From Actinomycetes bacterium (lineage in GTDB: Bacteria; Actinomycetota; Actinomycetes; Propionibacteriales; Nocardioidaceae), in assembly GCA_023460975.1 (NCBI GenBank), contig JAEWOG010000103.1, forward strand, positions 62,001 through 126,000: a stretch of DNA of 64,000 bases. The letters are read 5' to 3'. The notes beneath the pieces were generated by a model, which saw only the letters and a program-made list of their open reading frames with translations, had not been told where the DNA came from and ran no database searches. Shown here piece after piece: positions 9,966-21,528 of the stretch. The translations under genes were made by a program, and so were the position numbers. Position 1 is the stretch's first letter. Each line of letters opens with the position of its first letter.

Positions 9966-10964
9966 TCAGCGGCCGACGGACAGGCCGCTGATCGTCAGCA
10001 CCAGCCGTTCGAGGGTGTAGTTGGCATCGTGGGCACGGCCCTTGATGTCGGAGTCGGCCGTGGCAATGGCGCGCAGGGCCTCCGAGATCGTCTCCTCGTT
10101 CCACCGGTGAGCGACCTTGCGGATGTCCTTCACCTTCCACGGCGGCACGCCCAGATCTCGGGCGAGGTCACCGTCGCGCGCGCCCCGGGGGGCACCCATG
10201 AACTTCGCGATGCCGCGGGCCGAGCCGGCCATGGCCGAGGTGATCAGGACCGACGCTGTGCCGCCGTCGAGCGCCCAGCGCAACTCCTCGAGCGCCACGG
10301 CCCGGCGGCCGGCGAAGGCGGCATCGGCGACGTCGAACGACTTCGCCTCGGCGCGACCGCCGTAGTACTGCTGGACCTTGCCCAGATCGATCTGCTCGCC
10401 GTGGAAGTCGAAGACCAACTGCTCGGCGGCCGCCGCGAGCGAGCGCAGGTCGGTGCCGATCGCGCGGACGAGCTCCTCGACGGCCTCCTCGGAGATGCGG
10501 CTGCCATGACGTGCCACCTCCGAGGTCACGAAGCGCGGGAGCTCACGAGGCTTGAGCTCCTCGTTCTTGATGACGGTGACGCGGCCCGTCTCCTTGCTGA
10601 CCTTGGTGAGCTTGGTGATCACTCCGGTGCCCTTTTGGCCACCGGAGTGCACGAGAACGACGCAGACCTCGTCGGAAGGAGCCCTGCTGTAGTCGACGAG
10701 GCCCTCGACGCTCTCATCCGGCAGGTTTTCGAGCTTGGTCACCACGATGCAGCGGGTGCTGGAGAACAACGACGGCGCCGACAACTCGCCCAGCGTGGCC
10801 AGAGTCAGGTCTGCGGCCTCGCAGTCACTGATCTCGGCCTCGGCGTCGTAGGCCCGGATGGCGTCGCGGACCGAGGCCACGGTGCGTGCGGCCAGGAACT
10901 CCGCCTTGCCCGTGAGGAGGACGACGTGGCCGAGGAGCTGAGCTGCGGTGGGATTGCCTGCCAT
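9966..10964 (-). CDS. holA: DNA polymerase III subunit delta
   Basis: A 332-residue clamp-loader subunit that opens the sliding clamp in the replisome. It shows the HolA pattern: VVLLTGKAEFLAARTVASVRDAIRA near the N-terminus, DLRSLAAAAEQLVFDF in the middle and the C-terminal collar ending HDANYTLERLVLTISGL. It lies 40 bases downstream of comEC on the same strand, the usual comEA-comEC-holA order. TAGGGT nine bases upstream of the ATG may add an internal promoter. Confidence 0.96.
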   Translation of the reverse strand: MAGNPTAAQLLGHVVLLTGKAEFLAARTVASVRDAIRAYDAEAEISDCEAADLTLATLGELSAPSLFSSTRCIVVTKLENLPDESVEGLVDYSRAPSDEVCVVLVHSGGQKGTGVITKLTKVSKETGRVTVIKNEELKPRELPRFVTSEVARHGSRISEEAVEELVRAIGTDLRSLAAAAEQLVFDFHGEQIDLGKVQQYYGGRAEAKSFDVADAAFAGRRAVALEELRWALDGGTASVLITSAMAGSARGIAKFMGAPRGARDGDLARDLGVPPWKVKDIRKVAHRWNEETISEALRAIATADSDIKGRAHDANYTLERLVLTISGLSVGR

Positions 10965-11004
10965 GGTGAGCCCACCCTACTGGCGGCCCAGGACAGGTTC
11001 CGCG

Positions 11005-13302
11005 TCATCGACCCCGAGTGTGCAGATCCACTCGTCCGTCCTCGTCAACGACCACCGCCAGGTCGCCGTCAGTGTCGGTTCGGCCGACGACAGCCCCCGC
11101 CTCCGACAACGCTGCCAGAACCGCGCCGGCGGGGTGTCCGTAGCCGTTGTCGGCACCCACCCCGACCAGCGCCACGGATGCCCCCAGGTGCGCGAGCCAC
11201 GACAGGTCCTGGTGGCGACTTCCGTGGTGCGGCACCTTGAGGACGTCGATCGACAACGCCGGCTCGACCTTCGCCACCTGGGTCTGGGCGTCGGGCTCGA
11301 GGTCTCCGGTCAGCAGGATCCGTACGCCGTTCATCTCAGCCAGCAGCACCACGCTGGAGTCGTTGGCGTCGTCCGGCCCGTACGGAACCACCACCCCCTC
11401 GCCTGCGGGGAGCGGCCACAGCGTCCTCACCGACACTGCCCCGACCCTCGCGTCGAGACCCCGCACGAGGGGTTCCGGCGCGTACCCGAGCGTCCTGGTC
11501 ACGCCCGCGTGGCCCTGCGCGGGCTCGGTGAACCACGTGCTGGTCACTGTGCCCACAGAGCGCCCAGCCAGCGCACCCGACAGTCCGTCGGTGTGATCAG
11601 CATGGAAGTGGGTGAGAACCACGAGCGCGAGTGAGGTGACTCCCAGATCGCTCAGGCAGCGGTCGACAGCCTCGGGATCCGGCCCGGCATCGACGAGGAC
11701 CCCGACTCCCTCCCCAGCCCGCAGGACGGTGGCATCACCCTGGCCCACATCGCACATGACCGCGACCCAGCCCGGGGGCGGCCATCCGCGGGTCGGCGGT
11801 CGTACGGCCACAACGACCCCGAGCGCCACGCACAGGACGACGACGGCGCTGCGCGAGCGCAGCACGCGAGGGGCCGCCCACACGCCGACGCCGCACAGCA
11901 GGGTGAGGCCGATCAGCGACCACGCGCCCGTCCCCCAGGCGACCGATGCCGTCGGCAGGTCGGCGCCCCAGCGGGCGATCGTCGCAATCCACTTCACGCA
12001 CCACGCACCGGGCATCGCCACGACCTCGCCGAGCCCCGGCCACGCGAGGCCGATCAGGCCGCCCGCCAGCCCGAGGACCGTCGCCGGCGCCACCGCGGGC
12101 CCCACGAGCAGGTTGGCCGCCACCGCCACCAGACTGACCTGCCCGGAGATGGCAGCGACGAGCGGCGTGCACGCCACCTGGGCCGCCAAGGGCACCGACA
12201 CCGCCTCCGCGATCCACCGCGGAAGCCACCGGCACAGGGCGTCGCGCCACGCAGGTGCCAGCAGCAGGATTCCCGCCGTGGCCAGCACCGACAGCGCGAA
12301 CCCGACCGTGGTCGCCAACCACGGATTGACCAGGAGGAGTCCCAGGACGCCTGCCCCGAGGCAGCGGAGCCCGCGCGAGAGGCCATTGCTCCCCATCCCG
12401 ATGAGGGCGACGCTGCCCATCGCGGCGGCGCGCACCACGCTCGGCTCGGTCCGGGCGAGCAGGATGAACCCGATCACCCCGGCCCCGCCCAGCAGCCACG
12501 CCCAACGCCCCCGCACGCCCGCCCAGCGCCCGAGCAGGAGCAGCGCTCCCACAACGATCGTGAGATTGGTTCCGGACACGGCGAGCAGGTGCGTCAGGCC
12601 CGTTGCCCTGAAGTCGTCCGCGAGATCCACGGACACCTGTGCGTCGTCACCGTCGACCAGCGCCGGCAGCAGGGCGCGCTCGTCCTCGCCGCGGTCAGCG
12701 ACGGCGCGGCGCACCGACGCGCGCACGGCCTCGGCGCCACGCCACCACCCCGATGGCTCACCCAGCACCTCGCTGGGACCCCGCGGCCGGACGAGGGCTG
12801 CCACGTCGTCCTCACCCGAGATGAGAGTGGCGTGCGTGCGTATCCGCTCGCCGAGGCGGCGCTCACTCCACTCGGCATCACCGAGCACCACGACGGGCGA
12901 ACGCGTGGTGAACGCCTTCCCCCGGCCCACGATGTGCACCGCCTTCGCCCGCACCGTCACGACCGGTCCGTACGGCCCTTGCGATGCCCGGGGGTCCGTC
13001 GTGATCACGAGATCAAGCCGTACGGCGGCCCCCTGCCGCGCGAGCTCGGCGACCGGCGAGGCGGCCACCGCATGCAGGTGCAGCGCGCTGGTGCCCGCCA
13101 CGGCCAGCATCGCGAGCAGAAGCCCCGCCGGGCCCGCAACACCGTCGCCGCCCCGGGTGCGCGCACGTACGACGGCCCACGCCACCAGCCCCGCCGCGGC
13201 GACCGACAACACGCCACACGCCCAGGTGGGCGGGAGCAGCAGGACGGCCAGTGCACCGGCCCACGCGCCCGCTCCCAGCAGCAGGGCGCGCAGGTCGGTC
13301 AC
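11005..13302 (-). CDS. comEC: ComEC/Rec2 family DNA-uptake channel protein
   Basis: A 765-residue polytopic membrane protein. Order: N-terminal membrane segments and a DUF4131-like soluble region (residues 1-200), the Competence core with LTHLLAVSGTNLTIVV (about 235) and many helices (to about 510), then a metallo-beta-lactamase domain with VMCDVGQGDATVL, LTHFHADHTDGL (about 580) and KVPHHGSRHQD. ComEC carries single-stranded DNA across the membrane during transformation. It starts with GTG one base after the comEA stop. No type IV pilus genes are in the window, so competence itself is unproven. Confidence 0.95.
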   Translation of the reverse strand: MTDLRALLLGAGAWAGALAVLLLPPTWACGVLSVAAAGLVAWAVVRARTRGGDGVAGPAGLLLAMLAVAGTSALHLHAVAASPVAELARQGAAVRLDLVITTDPRASQGPYGPVVTVRAKAVHIVGRGKAFTTRSPVVVLGDAEWSERRLGERIRTHATLISGEDDVAALVRPRGPSEVLGEPSGWWRGAEAVRASVRRAVADRGEDERALLPALVDGDDAQVSVDLADDFRATGLTHLLAVSGTNLTIVVGALLLLGRWAGVRGRWAWLLGGAGVIGFILLARTEPSVVRAAAMGSVALIGMGSNGLSRGLRCLGAGVLGLLLVNPWLATTVGFALSVLATAGILLLAPAWRDALCRWLPRWIAEAVSVPLAAQVACTPLVAAISGQVSLVAVAANLLVGPAVAPATVLGLAGGLIGLAWPGLGEVVAMPGAWCVKWIATIARWGADLPTASVAWGTGAWSLIGLTLLCGVGVWAAPRVLRSRSAVVVLCVALGVVVAVRPPTRGWPPPGWVAVMCDVGQGDATVLRAGEGVGVLVDAGPDPEAVDRCLSDLGVTSLALVVLTHFHADHTDGLSGALAGRSVGTVTSTWFTEPAQGHAGVTRTLGYAPEPLVRGLDARVGAVSVRTLWPLPAGEGVVVPYGPDDANDSSVVLLAEMNGVRILLTGDLEPDAQTQVAKVEPALSIDVLKVPHHGSRHQDLSWLAHLGASVALVGVGADNGYGHPAGAVLAALSEAGAVVGRTDTDGDLAVVVDEDGRVDLHTRGR

Positions 13303-13303
13303 G

Positions 13304-14203
13304 TCACACCGTCACCAGCGGTGCCAACGTGGCCAGCGTGGCCTCGCCGATGCCGTCGACCTCGACCAGTTCCTCGACAGCGGTGAACGCCCCGTGATCG
13401 GCGCGCCACGCGAGGATGGCCCCGGCGGTGACCGGTCCCACCCCGGGCAGTGTTTCGAGCGTGGCCTGGTCCGCGGTGTTGATGTTGACCAGTGCTCCCG
13501 TGGGGCCGGGCGGACCGCTCCCGGCAAGATCGGCCACACCAGTGGGTGCGGGAAGGCCGACGAGGATCTGCTCGCCGTCGACCAGGACGCGGGCGAGATT
13601 GAGCTGGCTGAGGTCGACGCCTCGCCGCGCCCCGCCGGCCGCCGCGATGGCATCGACCACCCGCGACCCGCTGGGGAGCACGGCAATGCCCGGGCGCCGT
13701 ACTTTGCCGGCCACGTCGACCGTCACCTCAGCGGAAGGCACCGACGCCTCGGAGGCCTCCCCCGGTGGGTCCTGAGCAGAGTCGTGTGCGGTGGCCGCGG
13801 AGAACGTGGCCTCCACCGGCGGCGGCGTCACCTCACGCGCTCGCCCGCCCACGAGCAGCCACGTGGTGAGTCCCATGCCCACCGCCACCACGGCCGCCAG
13901 CACCGCCAGATGGGTGGGGCTGGGCAGCAGGGTCGCCCGGCGTCGCTCCCGATGCTTGCCGGGCTCCCTCACCTCGAGGGGCCGGGCAAGAACTCGCGGG
14001 GCCGTCTCGCGGATCCGGGTGTGCTCGGACAGCGGGTCCGCGCTGGGAGTGACGCCGTCCTCCCACGTCCCGACCGGCGAGGCGTCAGCTGCGGGCCCTG
14101 GCTCGGACGAGCTCGGACGCATCGCCGCGAGCTCGGCGGACAGCGAGGCCAGCCGTCTGGCGACGGTCGCCTGGTGATCGTCGGAAGGAGGACGAGGGCG
14201 CAT
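13304..14203 (-). CDS. comEA: ComEA family helix-hairpin-helix DNA-binding protein
   Basis: A 299-residue protein with a cytoplasmic N-terminus, one membrane helix (about residues 97-120), a SLBB-type domain (VTVDVAGKVRRPGIAVLPSG) and a C-terminal helix-hairpin-helix pair (VNINTADQATLETLPGVGP, about 240-297). ComEA binds incoming double-stranded DNA outside the membrane and passes it to ComEC. TAGGGT at 14210-14215 followed by six bases and ATG suggests leaderless transcription of a comEA-comEC-holA operon. Confidence 0.95.
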   Translation of the reverse strand: MRPRPPSDDHQATVARRLASLSAELAAMRPSSSEPGPAADASPVGTWEDGVTPSADPLSEHTRIRETAPRVLARPLEVREPGKHRERRRATLLPSPTHLAVLAAVVAVGMGLTTWLLVGGRAREVTPPPVEATFSAATAHDSAQDPPGEASEASVPSAEVTVDVAGKVRRPGIAVLPSGSRVVDAIAAAGGARRGVDLSQLNLARVLVDGEQILVGLPAPTGVADLAGSGPPGPTGALVNINTADQATLETLPGVGPVTAGAILAWRADHGAFTAVEELVEVDGIGEATLATLAPLVTV

Positions 14204-14334
14204 GCGCCGACCCTAGGAAGGCGGAGGCACTCTCCGCTGGCGCGAAGCCCGAGCCTGTGGAGAACCACGACACGAAGCCGCCTGTGGATGGCACGTGGCC
14301 CGCACCGGCAGCCCCAGCCAGAGCCGGGCGAGGG

Positions 14335-15309
14335 TCAGGTGAGTGTCTGGTCGGGGCCGGTCTGGTCGGGCACAGACTCACCGGACACAGACTCATCGGA
14401 CTCAGGCTCATCGGGCACAGCCGCGTCGTCCGCCGCTGCCTCCTGCGCACCGGTTCCGGGGATCGGGGCCACGCAGACCGACACCATCCCGGGGCCCACG
14501 TGGGCGCCGAGCACCGCGCTGATCTCCGAGAGACCGATCACTGCGTCCCGGACGCGTCCCTCAAGCCGCGCCTGCAGCTTCTCGGCCAACTGCTCGGCGG
14601 CGTCGGGGTTGGCCAGGTGAGCGACGGTCACGTCGACCATGCCCTCCCCTGCGGCCTCGAAGGCCAGATCCTCCAGCCGGCTCAGGGCGCGCGCAGACGT
14701 ACGGACGCGATCGACCTGCGCGACGCGGCCGTCGACGATCGAGAGCAAGGGCTTCACGGCCAGCGCACTCCCGAGCAGCGCCGCCGCGGCGCCGATGCGG
14801 CCGCCGCGACGGAGGTACTCCAGCGTGTCCACGTAGAACAGCGAGGTCGCCGACTCGGCGCGCGCGCGTGCTGCCTCGGCGACCTCCACGCCCGCCGCGC
14901 CTGAGTCACGGGCCTGGGCCGCGGACAGGACCGCATACCCGGTCGCCGGGCCGACCTGGGTCGAGTCGACCACGTGGACCGGAACCGGCGAGGTCCGGGC
15001 CGCCACCTGAGCGGACTCCAGGGTGCCGCTCATCTCGCCGGAGATGTGGACCGACACGATCTCGTCGGCACCTTCGGCGGCGAGACGCGCGTACAGCTCC
15101 TCGAAGACGCTCGGCGCTGGCCGGGAGGTCGACACGGGGACGAACTCGCGCAGCGACTCGGCGACCAGTTCGGGCGTGGCCCCCTCGGGCCCCTCCTCCA
15201 GCACGCGCGCACCCAGCACGACGTTGAGGGGCACCACCGTCACCGCGTGCGTCCGGGCGGTTGCCTCGGACAGCTGCGCGGTGGAGTCGGTGACCAGTGC
15301 GACCTGCAT
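14335..15309 (-). CDS. DegV family fatty-acid-binding protein
   Basis: A 324-residue DegV-domain protein; family members bind a fatty acid and can present it to fatty acid kinase FakA. Motifs: VALVTDSTAQL at the N-terminus, STSRPAPSVFEELY (about 60), HISGEMSGTLESAQ (about 90) and VDTLEYLRRGGRIG (about 165). The last about 40 residues are an acidic Asp/Glu/Ser/Pro tail (DESVSGESVPDQ) encoded by short imperfect repeats at 14341-14430. TAGGGT at 15317-15322, seven bases before the ATG, fits a leaderless promoter. It is 35 bases from the end of leuS on the same strand. Confidence 0.9.
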   Translation of the reverse strand: MQVALVTDSTAQLSEATARTHAVTVVPLNVVLGARVLEEGPEGATPELVAESLREFVPVSTSRPAPSVFEELYARLAAEGADEIVSVHISGEMSGTLESAQVAARTSPVPVHVVDSTQVGPATGYAVLSAAQARDSGAAGVEVAEAARARAESATSLFYVDTLEYLRRGGRIGAAAALLGSALAVKPLLSIVDGRVAQVDRVRTSARALSRLEDLAFEAAGEGMVDVTVAHLANPDAAEQLAEKLQARLEGRVRDAVIGLSEISAVLGAHVGPGMVSVCVAPIPGTGAQEAAADDAAVPDEPESDESVSGESVPDQTGPDQTLT

Positions 15310-15344
15310 GGCTCGCACCCTATCGGCGCCGCGGGAACCAGAGG

Positions 15345-17828
<2,484 letters not shown>

Positions 17829-17866
17829 CGCGTTTCCTTCACTGGTCCCTGGGCTGCCCTGACATG

Positions 17867-17890
17867 AAAAAACCCCTCGGCATGGAGGGG
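17867..17890 (-). terminator. Intrinsic terminator in the leuS leader
   Basis: On the minus strand CCCCTC-CATGCC-GAGGGG is followed directly by six T residues. It lies 38 bases upstream of the leuS start and 20 bases after the stop of a 12-codon uORF. No gene ends here that would need a terminator, so it fits an attenuator. Confidence 0.8.
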
Positions 17891-17892
17891 TG

Positions 17893-17919
17893 GCCGCGTG
17901 ACTCTCGAGTCAGCGCGGC
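17893..17919 (-). promoter_or_regulatory. leuS leader hairpin overlapping the uORF stop
   Basis: An 11-bp stem with one bulge (GCCGCG, bulge, TGACT; loop CGAG; AGTCACGCGGC on the minus strand). It covers the last codons and stop of the uORF, where a translating or stalled ribosome would affect its folding. An alternative pairing with the terminator arms was not found by eye. Confidence 0.55.
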
Positions 17920-17948
17920 TGGCCAAGAAGGGCAGTCGTCGTGCGCAC
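17910..17948 (-). CDS. Candidate leuS leader peptide (leaderless uORF)
   Basis: Twelve codons, GTG to TGA, encoding MRTTTALLGQPR. The two leucines are consecutive CTT codons, which are rare in this G+C-rich sequence. A -10 box TAGAAT (17955-17960) lies exactly six bases upstream, so the transcript would begin at the GTG itself. A strong hairpin and a T-tailed terminator follow, then leuS. This is the layout expected of ribosome-mediated attenuation controlled by charged tRNA-Leu. Expression of the peptide is inference. Confidence 0.6.
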   Translation of the reverse strand: MRTTTALLGQPR

Positions 17949-17954
17949 GGGCTC

Positions 17955-17960
17955 ATTCTA
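17955..17960 (-). promoter_or_regulatory. -10 box of the leuS leader
   Basis: TAGAAT on the minus strand, six bases before the uORF GTG. No good -35 box is visible at 17 or 18 bases (AGGTCG, CAGGTC). Confidence 0.5.
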
Positions 17961-17983
17961 TCCCCGACAGCGCCCAACGACCT

Positions 17984-18038
17984 GTTTCGGGGCGGGCATG
18001 GCGCCCGCCCCGAAACCTCCTCAGGCCTCACGCCTGAG
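17984..18038 (-). terminator. Two hairpins after the DUF4870 gene
   Basis: A perfect 14-bp stem (17984-17997 with 18003-18016, loop of five) and a 7-bp stem CTCAGGC/GCCTGAG (18020-18038). They lie just after the stop at 18044 and before the leuS promoter. Neither has a T-run, which is common for actinobacterial terminators. Confidence 0.65.
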
Positions 18039-18043
18039 CAGGG

Positions 18044-18439
18044 TCAGCGAACCCAGCGCGGCGTCAGCGGCGGGTCCCACCACTCGCCGCCCCACGCCTT
18101 GAAGACACCAAGCAGGTGCACCACGAACGCGAAGACGAGCGCCAGCGGGTAGGTCAGGAAGCCGATGAGGACCAGCATCAGCGGGAGCGACACGATGAGG
18201 AAGACCAGCGTGATCAGCTGCACGTTGAGCGAGTTGGCCGCGTGCTGACGTACGAAGGGGCCGCGGTCCTTGTACATGAGGTAGAGCACGAGTGAGGCGA
18301 CGAAGCCCAGGGTTCCGGCGCTGAGCACCATCGCCACCAGTGGCACGCCGTGGGACAGTGCGGCGAAGGTGCGCTCCTCACTGGGCGAGAGCCGAACCTG
18401 CGGGTCGGGTCGGTAGTCGGTGGGATGGGGCTGGCTCAT
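18044..18439 (-). CDS. DUF4870 domain membrane protein
   Basis: A 131-residue membrane protein with the DUF4870 pattern: SPSEERTFAALSHGVPLVAMV, LVLYLMYKDRGPFVRQHAANSLN and three to four hydrophobic segments ending in VHLLGVFKAWGGEWW. The function is unknown. The start has a good ribosome site (AGGAGAG). It is transcribed towards leuS but separated from it by strong hairpins, and is divergent from an SDR gene. Confidence 0.9.
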   Translation of the reverse strand: MSQPHPTDYRPDPQVRLSPSEERTFAALSHGVPLVAMVLSAGTLGFVASLVLYLMYKDRGPFVRQHAANSLNVQLITLVFLIVSLPLMLVLIGFLTYPLALVFAFVVHLLGVFKAWGGEWWDPPLTPRWVR

Positions 18440-18576
18440 CGGGCTCTCCTGGCAGTGGAAGTGACACCACCAGACAACGCGCTCACCGGCGCGGGTTCAA
18501 GACGACGGGCCGTCTTTCAGGGTGCGGTCAGGGTGGTCCCCGACCCGCCGCCGCACCCAGGGGTAGGTTGCAGATC

Positions 18577-19338
18577 ATGAGCGTTCTGGATCTCTTCCGA
18601 CTGGACGGCAAGGTCGTCATCGTCACCGGCGCCTCCAGCGGCCTCGGCGTCTCCTTTGCCCAGGCCTTTGCGGAGGCCGGCGCGGACGTCGTGCTGGCCG
18701 CGCGTCGTACGGACCGGCTCGCCGACACTGCCGCCCTGGTGCAGGCTGCGGGGCGTCGCTCGCTCGTCGTCCAGGCCGATGTCGCCGACCCTGAGCAGTG
18801 CCAGGCGGTCGTGGACGCGGCCATGGCCGAGTTCGGTCGGGTGGACGTGCTGGTCAACAACGCCGGTGTCGGGACCGCCGTCCCCGCGACCCGCGAGACG
18901 CCCGAGCAGTTCCGCAGCGTCATCGACGTCAACCTCAACGGCGCCTACTGGATGGCGCAGGCATGCGGGAGGGTGATGGGCTCGGGGTCGTCGATCATCA
19001 ACATCTCCTCGGTGCTCGGGATCACCACCGGAGGCCTTCCGCAGGCCGCGTACTCCGCCTCCAAGGCCGGCATCAACGGCCTCACGCGCGACCTGGCGCA
19101 GCAGTGGATGGGACGCAAGGGCATCCGCGTCAACTCCATCGCCCCGGGATTCTTCGCCTCTGAGATGACCGAGACCTACCCCGAGGGCTACCTCGACGCG
19201 ATGATCACGCGGGTGCCCGCGGGCCGCAAGGGCGACCCGGCCGAGCTCGCGGCGACCGCCGTGTGGCTCGCCTCGCCGGCAGCGGGGTACGTGACCGGGC
19301 AGACCATCCCCGTGGACGGCGGCCTCACGATCGCCTGA
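18577..19338 (+). CDS. Short-chain dehydrogenase/reductase
   Basis: A 253-residue classical SDR. It has the cofactor motif TGASSGLG (about residues 18-25), an acidic patch AARRTDR suggesting NADP preference, NNAG (about 93), the catalytic serine in NISSVLG (about 144) and YSASKAG (about 157-163). The C-terminus ends GYVTGQTIPVDGGLTIA. The substrate is unknown. TAGGTT at 18564-18569, seven bases before the ATG, fits a leaderless promoter. Confidence 0.93.
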   Translation: MSVLDLFRLDGKVVIVTGASSGLGVSFAQAFAEAGADVVLAARRTDRLADTAALVQAAGRRSLVVQADVADPEQCQAVVDAAMAEFGRVDVLVNNAGVGTAVPATRETPEQFRSVIDVNLNGAYWMAQACGRVMGSGSSIINISSVLGITTGGLPQAAYSASKAGINGLTRDLAQQWMGRKGIRVNSIAPGFFASEMTETYPEGYLDAMITRVPAGRKGDPAELAATAVWLASPAAGYVTGQTIPVDGGLTIA

Positions 19339-19368
19339 TCAACGCAGCCGGCGCACGGTCCGGGAGCC

Positions 19369-20655
19369 TCAGAGCCAGGGCTCACCCCGCACCACTCGGA
19401 CCCTCGGGTCCTGCTCCCCCATCGCCTCCTCAAGGCGTTCGACGTCTCCGCTGCCCTGCCATCCGTTGAGGTTCCAGATCTTGGTGCCCCAGGGACCGCT
19501 GGCGTGGACGGGACCGCCCTCCAAGAACTGCAGGATCCGCTCATCGACGCACTCCAGCAGGTCGCGGGACCCGCTGTCGCAGGCGTCGCACCCACAGTCT
19601 GGAACGACCTCGATCACGGTGCGATCCCCTGCAGCGAACGTGACGACCACGGCGGGACCACCGCCCGTGTCGGGATCGCCAGTGCTGAACTCGCCGCCCC
19701 CACCGTCGAGGCGCGAGGTGTGCACGAGGAACGGCACGGCTCCCGCTCGCACCGGACGAACGATGCGTGACGAGACGTAGTCGGCCGGGTCGAGGTGCTC
19801 GACTCGGGCGATGCCGCGTTCGGTGAGCGCGGCCAGCCACGCGTCCACCCGGTCGGGAATCACCCGGTAGCGCTGCGGCTCGCTCACCCGTGAGTAGGCC
19901 GCCTCGGGCGCCTCATTCTGCGCCCACTCCAGCCGCGGGTCGGGCCATTCGAGACGCGCGCCGGGAGTGGTGGCGTAGGCGCGCGCCACCGACTCCAGCA
20001 GCACTCCCCCGCGGTGGCTGCGCAGGTCACCCACGACCGACACCTCGATCCCCGAAATCGCCCGATCGTCGCCGGGCACGGCGGTGGCGACCTCCACGGT
20101 GAGTCCGACCACGAGGGCCGAGGGGTCTGCCCCCACCCAGCGTGACAGTGTCAGGTCGACGCGGGCGTGGCCAGGGGCGTCGAGGCCGTACCAGATGGAT
20201 TCGGTGTTCGCGTCGTGCCGATGACGGTAGGCCGCGGAGCCGCGAGCGCTCAGCCAGAGGTCGAGACTGGGGGCGGCGGCCAGTCCCACCGCCACTTCCC
20301 GGAGCACACCAGCGTCGGGCGCGCCGGGAGGCCACGTCACGGGCTCGACGAGTGCCGCGTGAGCAGCCTCGTCCACCACGCCGGACACCTCGATCGCCAC
20401 GCCCTGGGGAGAGGTCCACGTCTCCTGCCACGGCACGCCCGCCGCCTCGTCGGCCTCACCCTCCACAGCCAGAAGGAAGTCGGCACCCTCGACCAACAGC
20501 AGTACGGCACCCCACGGCCCGGCCACCCGTGCCGCGGAACGGTGCGGCTCCAGCGTCCAGCCGGCCTCAACGGGCACGTGCGCTCGCTGGAGCGCGCCCA
20601 CGGCAGCGACGAGGTCGCAGACCCCAACCACGACGTGATTCACGGTGACCGGCAT
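19369..20655 (-). CDS. VOC-like/DUF6226-like hypothetical protein
   Basis: A 428-residue protein. Residues 1-120 (VNHVVVGVCDLVAAVGALQRAHV) resemble a glyoxalase/VOC half-module. The C-terminal half (DAWLAALTERGIARVEHLD, then VPDCGCDACDSGSRDLLE) resembles actinobacterial DUF6226 proteins, whose paired cysteines could bind a metal. No enzymatic role is known. The ATG at 20655 is chosen for GAGGA upstream; an in-frame start 26 codons earlier adds an atypical Arg/Val-rich leader. It is convergent with the SDR gene. Confidence 0.7.
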   Translation of the reverse strand: MPVTVNHVVVGVCDLVAAVGALQRAHVPVEAGWTLEPHRSAARVAGPWGAVLLLVEGADFLLAVEGEADEAAGVPWQETWTSPQGVAIEVSGVVDEAAHAALVEPVTWPPGAPDAGVLREVAVGLAAAPSLDLWLSARGSAAYRHRHDANTESIWYGLDAPGHARVDLTLSRWVGADPSALVVGLTVEVATAVPGDDRAISGIEVSVVGDLRSHRGGVLLESVARAYATTPGARLEWPDPRLEWAQNEAPEAAYSRVSEPQRYRVIPDRVDAWLAALTERGIARVEHLDPADYVSSRIVRPVRAGAVPFLVHTSRLDGGGGEFSTGDPDTGGGPAVVVTFAAGDRTVIEVVPDCGCDACDSGSRDLLECVDERILQFLEGGPVHASGPWGTKIWNLNGWQGSGDVERLEEAMGEQDPRVRVVRGEPWL

Positions 20656-20751
20656 GAGCCCATCCTCACCCCCTCGCGACGCAACCGCCACGGGTTTGCG
20701 TGGCCTCACCACGACGAGCGTGCGTACGCGCACAGCCCTGCCTCGCGCAGG

Positions 20752-21528
20752 TCAGGTGTCGCACCCCAGCGTCGGGCCACCGGGCAGGAGACGCTCGAGC
20801 ATCTCCGCGAAGGCGTCCACGAGGTCGCATCCGCAGCGGGCCCGGGCCGCGAATGACAGGTTGACGTCGCGCGCAGGCAGGCCGACGCGCAGGCTGACGC
20901 CGTACTGGCTCAGCCGGACGGCCCGGACCGGCCCGGGGAGTCGAGTGGGCATGACGGCATCCGCCAGCGCCTCCAGGACATCGGCGTGGTCCTCGTCGAG
21001 GTGCGCCAACCAGTCCGCTTCGTGCTCGAGCAGCGGATCGGGCCGTGCCGCACGGTAGTCGGCGGCGTCCACCGCCACCGGACCGGTCGGCATGCCCGCG
21101 AGGTGCAACTGCACCGCCATCCGGCGCGGCACCAGTCGCATCACCGGCTGCCCCAGGTCGCGTTCACCGGGCACGATCAGGTGCGACCGGGCGCCGTCGG
21201 GGAGCGGATCGACGTGCGCGGACAGGTCCGCGGTCATCGTGAGGGTGCCCCGGACCCGGTCGGCCACGGCGATGGGCACCAGGTCCACGGCCACGACCCG
21301 CACGGGCCTGACCAGGTCTGGCGCGAGAGCGCCTGCAGCGCCCGCGCCCGCGGGCGGGACGAAGACGACGGTCCCGTCCTCGAGCATGGCGTGGCGCGCC
21401 AGCTCCGTCGCAGCCACGGTGTCCCCCAGCCGTACGGAGCTCGCGTTGACGAGGACCGAGCGTGCGGCCTCCGCGGCACTCGGGCCAAAGCAGGAGCGGG
21501 AGGATCGCCGTACCGCGGACTGAGTCAT
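20752..21528 (-). CDS. Iron-regulated DUF2470 (heme-utilisation-like) protein
   Basis: A 258-residue protein ending in a DUF2470 domain (HEADWLAHLDEDHADVLEALAD, then VRLSQYGVSLRV), as in HugZ/heme iron utilisation proteins; the N-terminal half resembles a split-barrel fold. It begins CFGPSAAEAARSVLVNASSV, typical of the actinobacterial group. Just before the ATG lies an excellent IdeR/DtxR iron box, and a TAGCCT -10 box inside that box stands six bases before the ATG. Heme degradation is plausible from the family; a role in iron acquisition is inference. Confidence 0.85.
   Translation of the reverse strand: MTQSAVRRSSRSCFGPSAAEAARSVLVNASSVRLGDTVAATELARHAMLEDGTVVFVPPAGAGAAGALAPDLVRPVRVVAVDLVPIAVADRVRGTLTMTADLSAHVDPLPDGARSHLIVPGERDLGQPVMRLVPRRMAVQLHLAGMPTGPVAVDAADYRAARPDPLLEHEADWLAHLDEDHADVLEALADAVMPTRLPGPVRAVRLSQYGVSLRVGLPARDVNLSFAARARCGCDLVDAFAEMLERLLPGGPTLGCDT

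Noticed and set aside
11612..14620. Open frame of 1002 codons on the plus strand antisense to comEC and comEA
   Set aside because: Ser/Thr/Arg/Pro-biased translation without domains; an artefact of high G+C third positions opposite real genes.
17884..17898. T-box-like stretch GAGGGGTGGCCGCG on the plus strand
   Set aside because: It is on the opposite strand to leuS, no aminoacyl-tRNA gene follows on the plus strand, and the match lacks the A before CCGCG. It is the complement of the attenuator hairpin.
20710..20735. Hairpin GTGCG-TACG-CGCAC between the VOC-like and DUF2470 genes
   Set aside because: Only five base pairs and no T-run; too weak to call.
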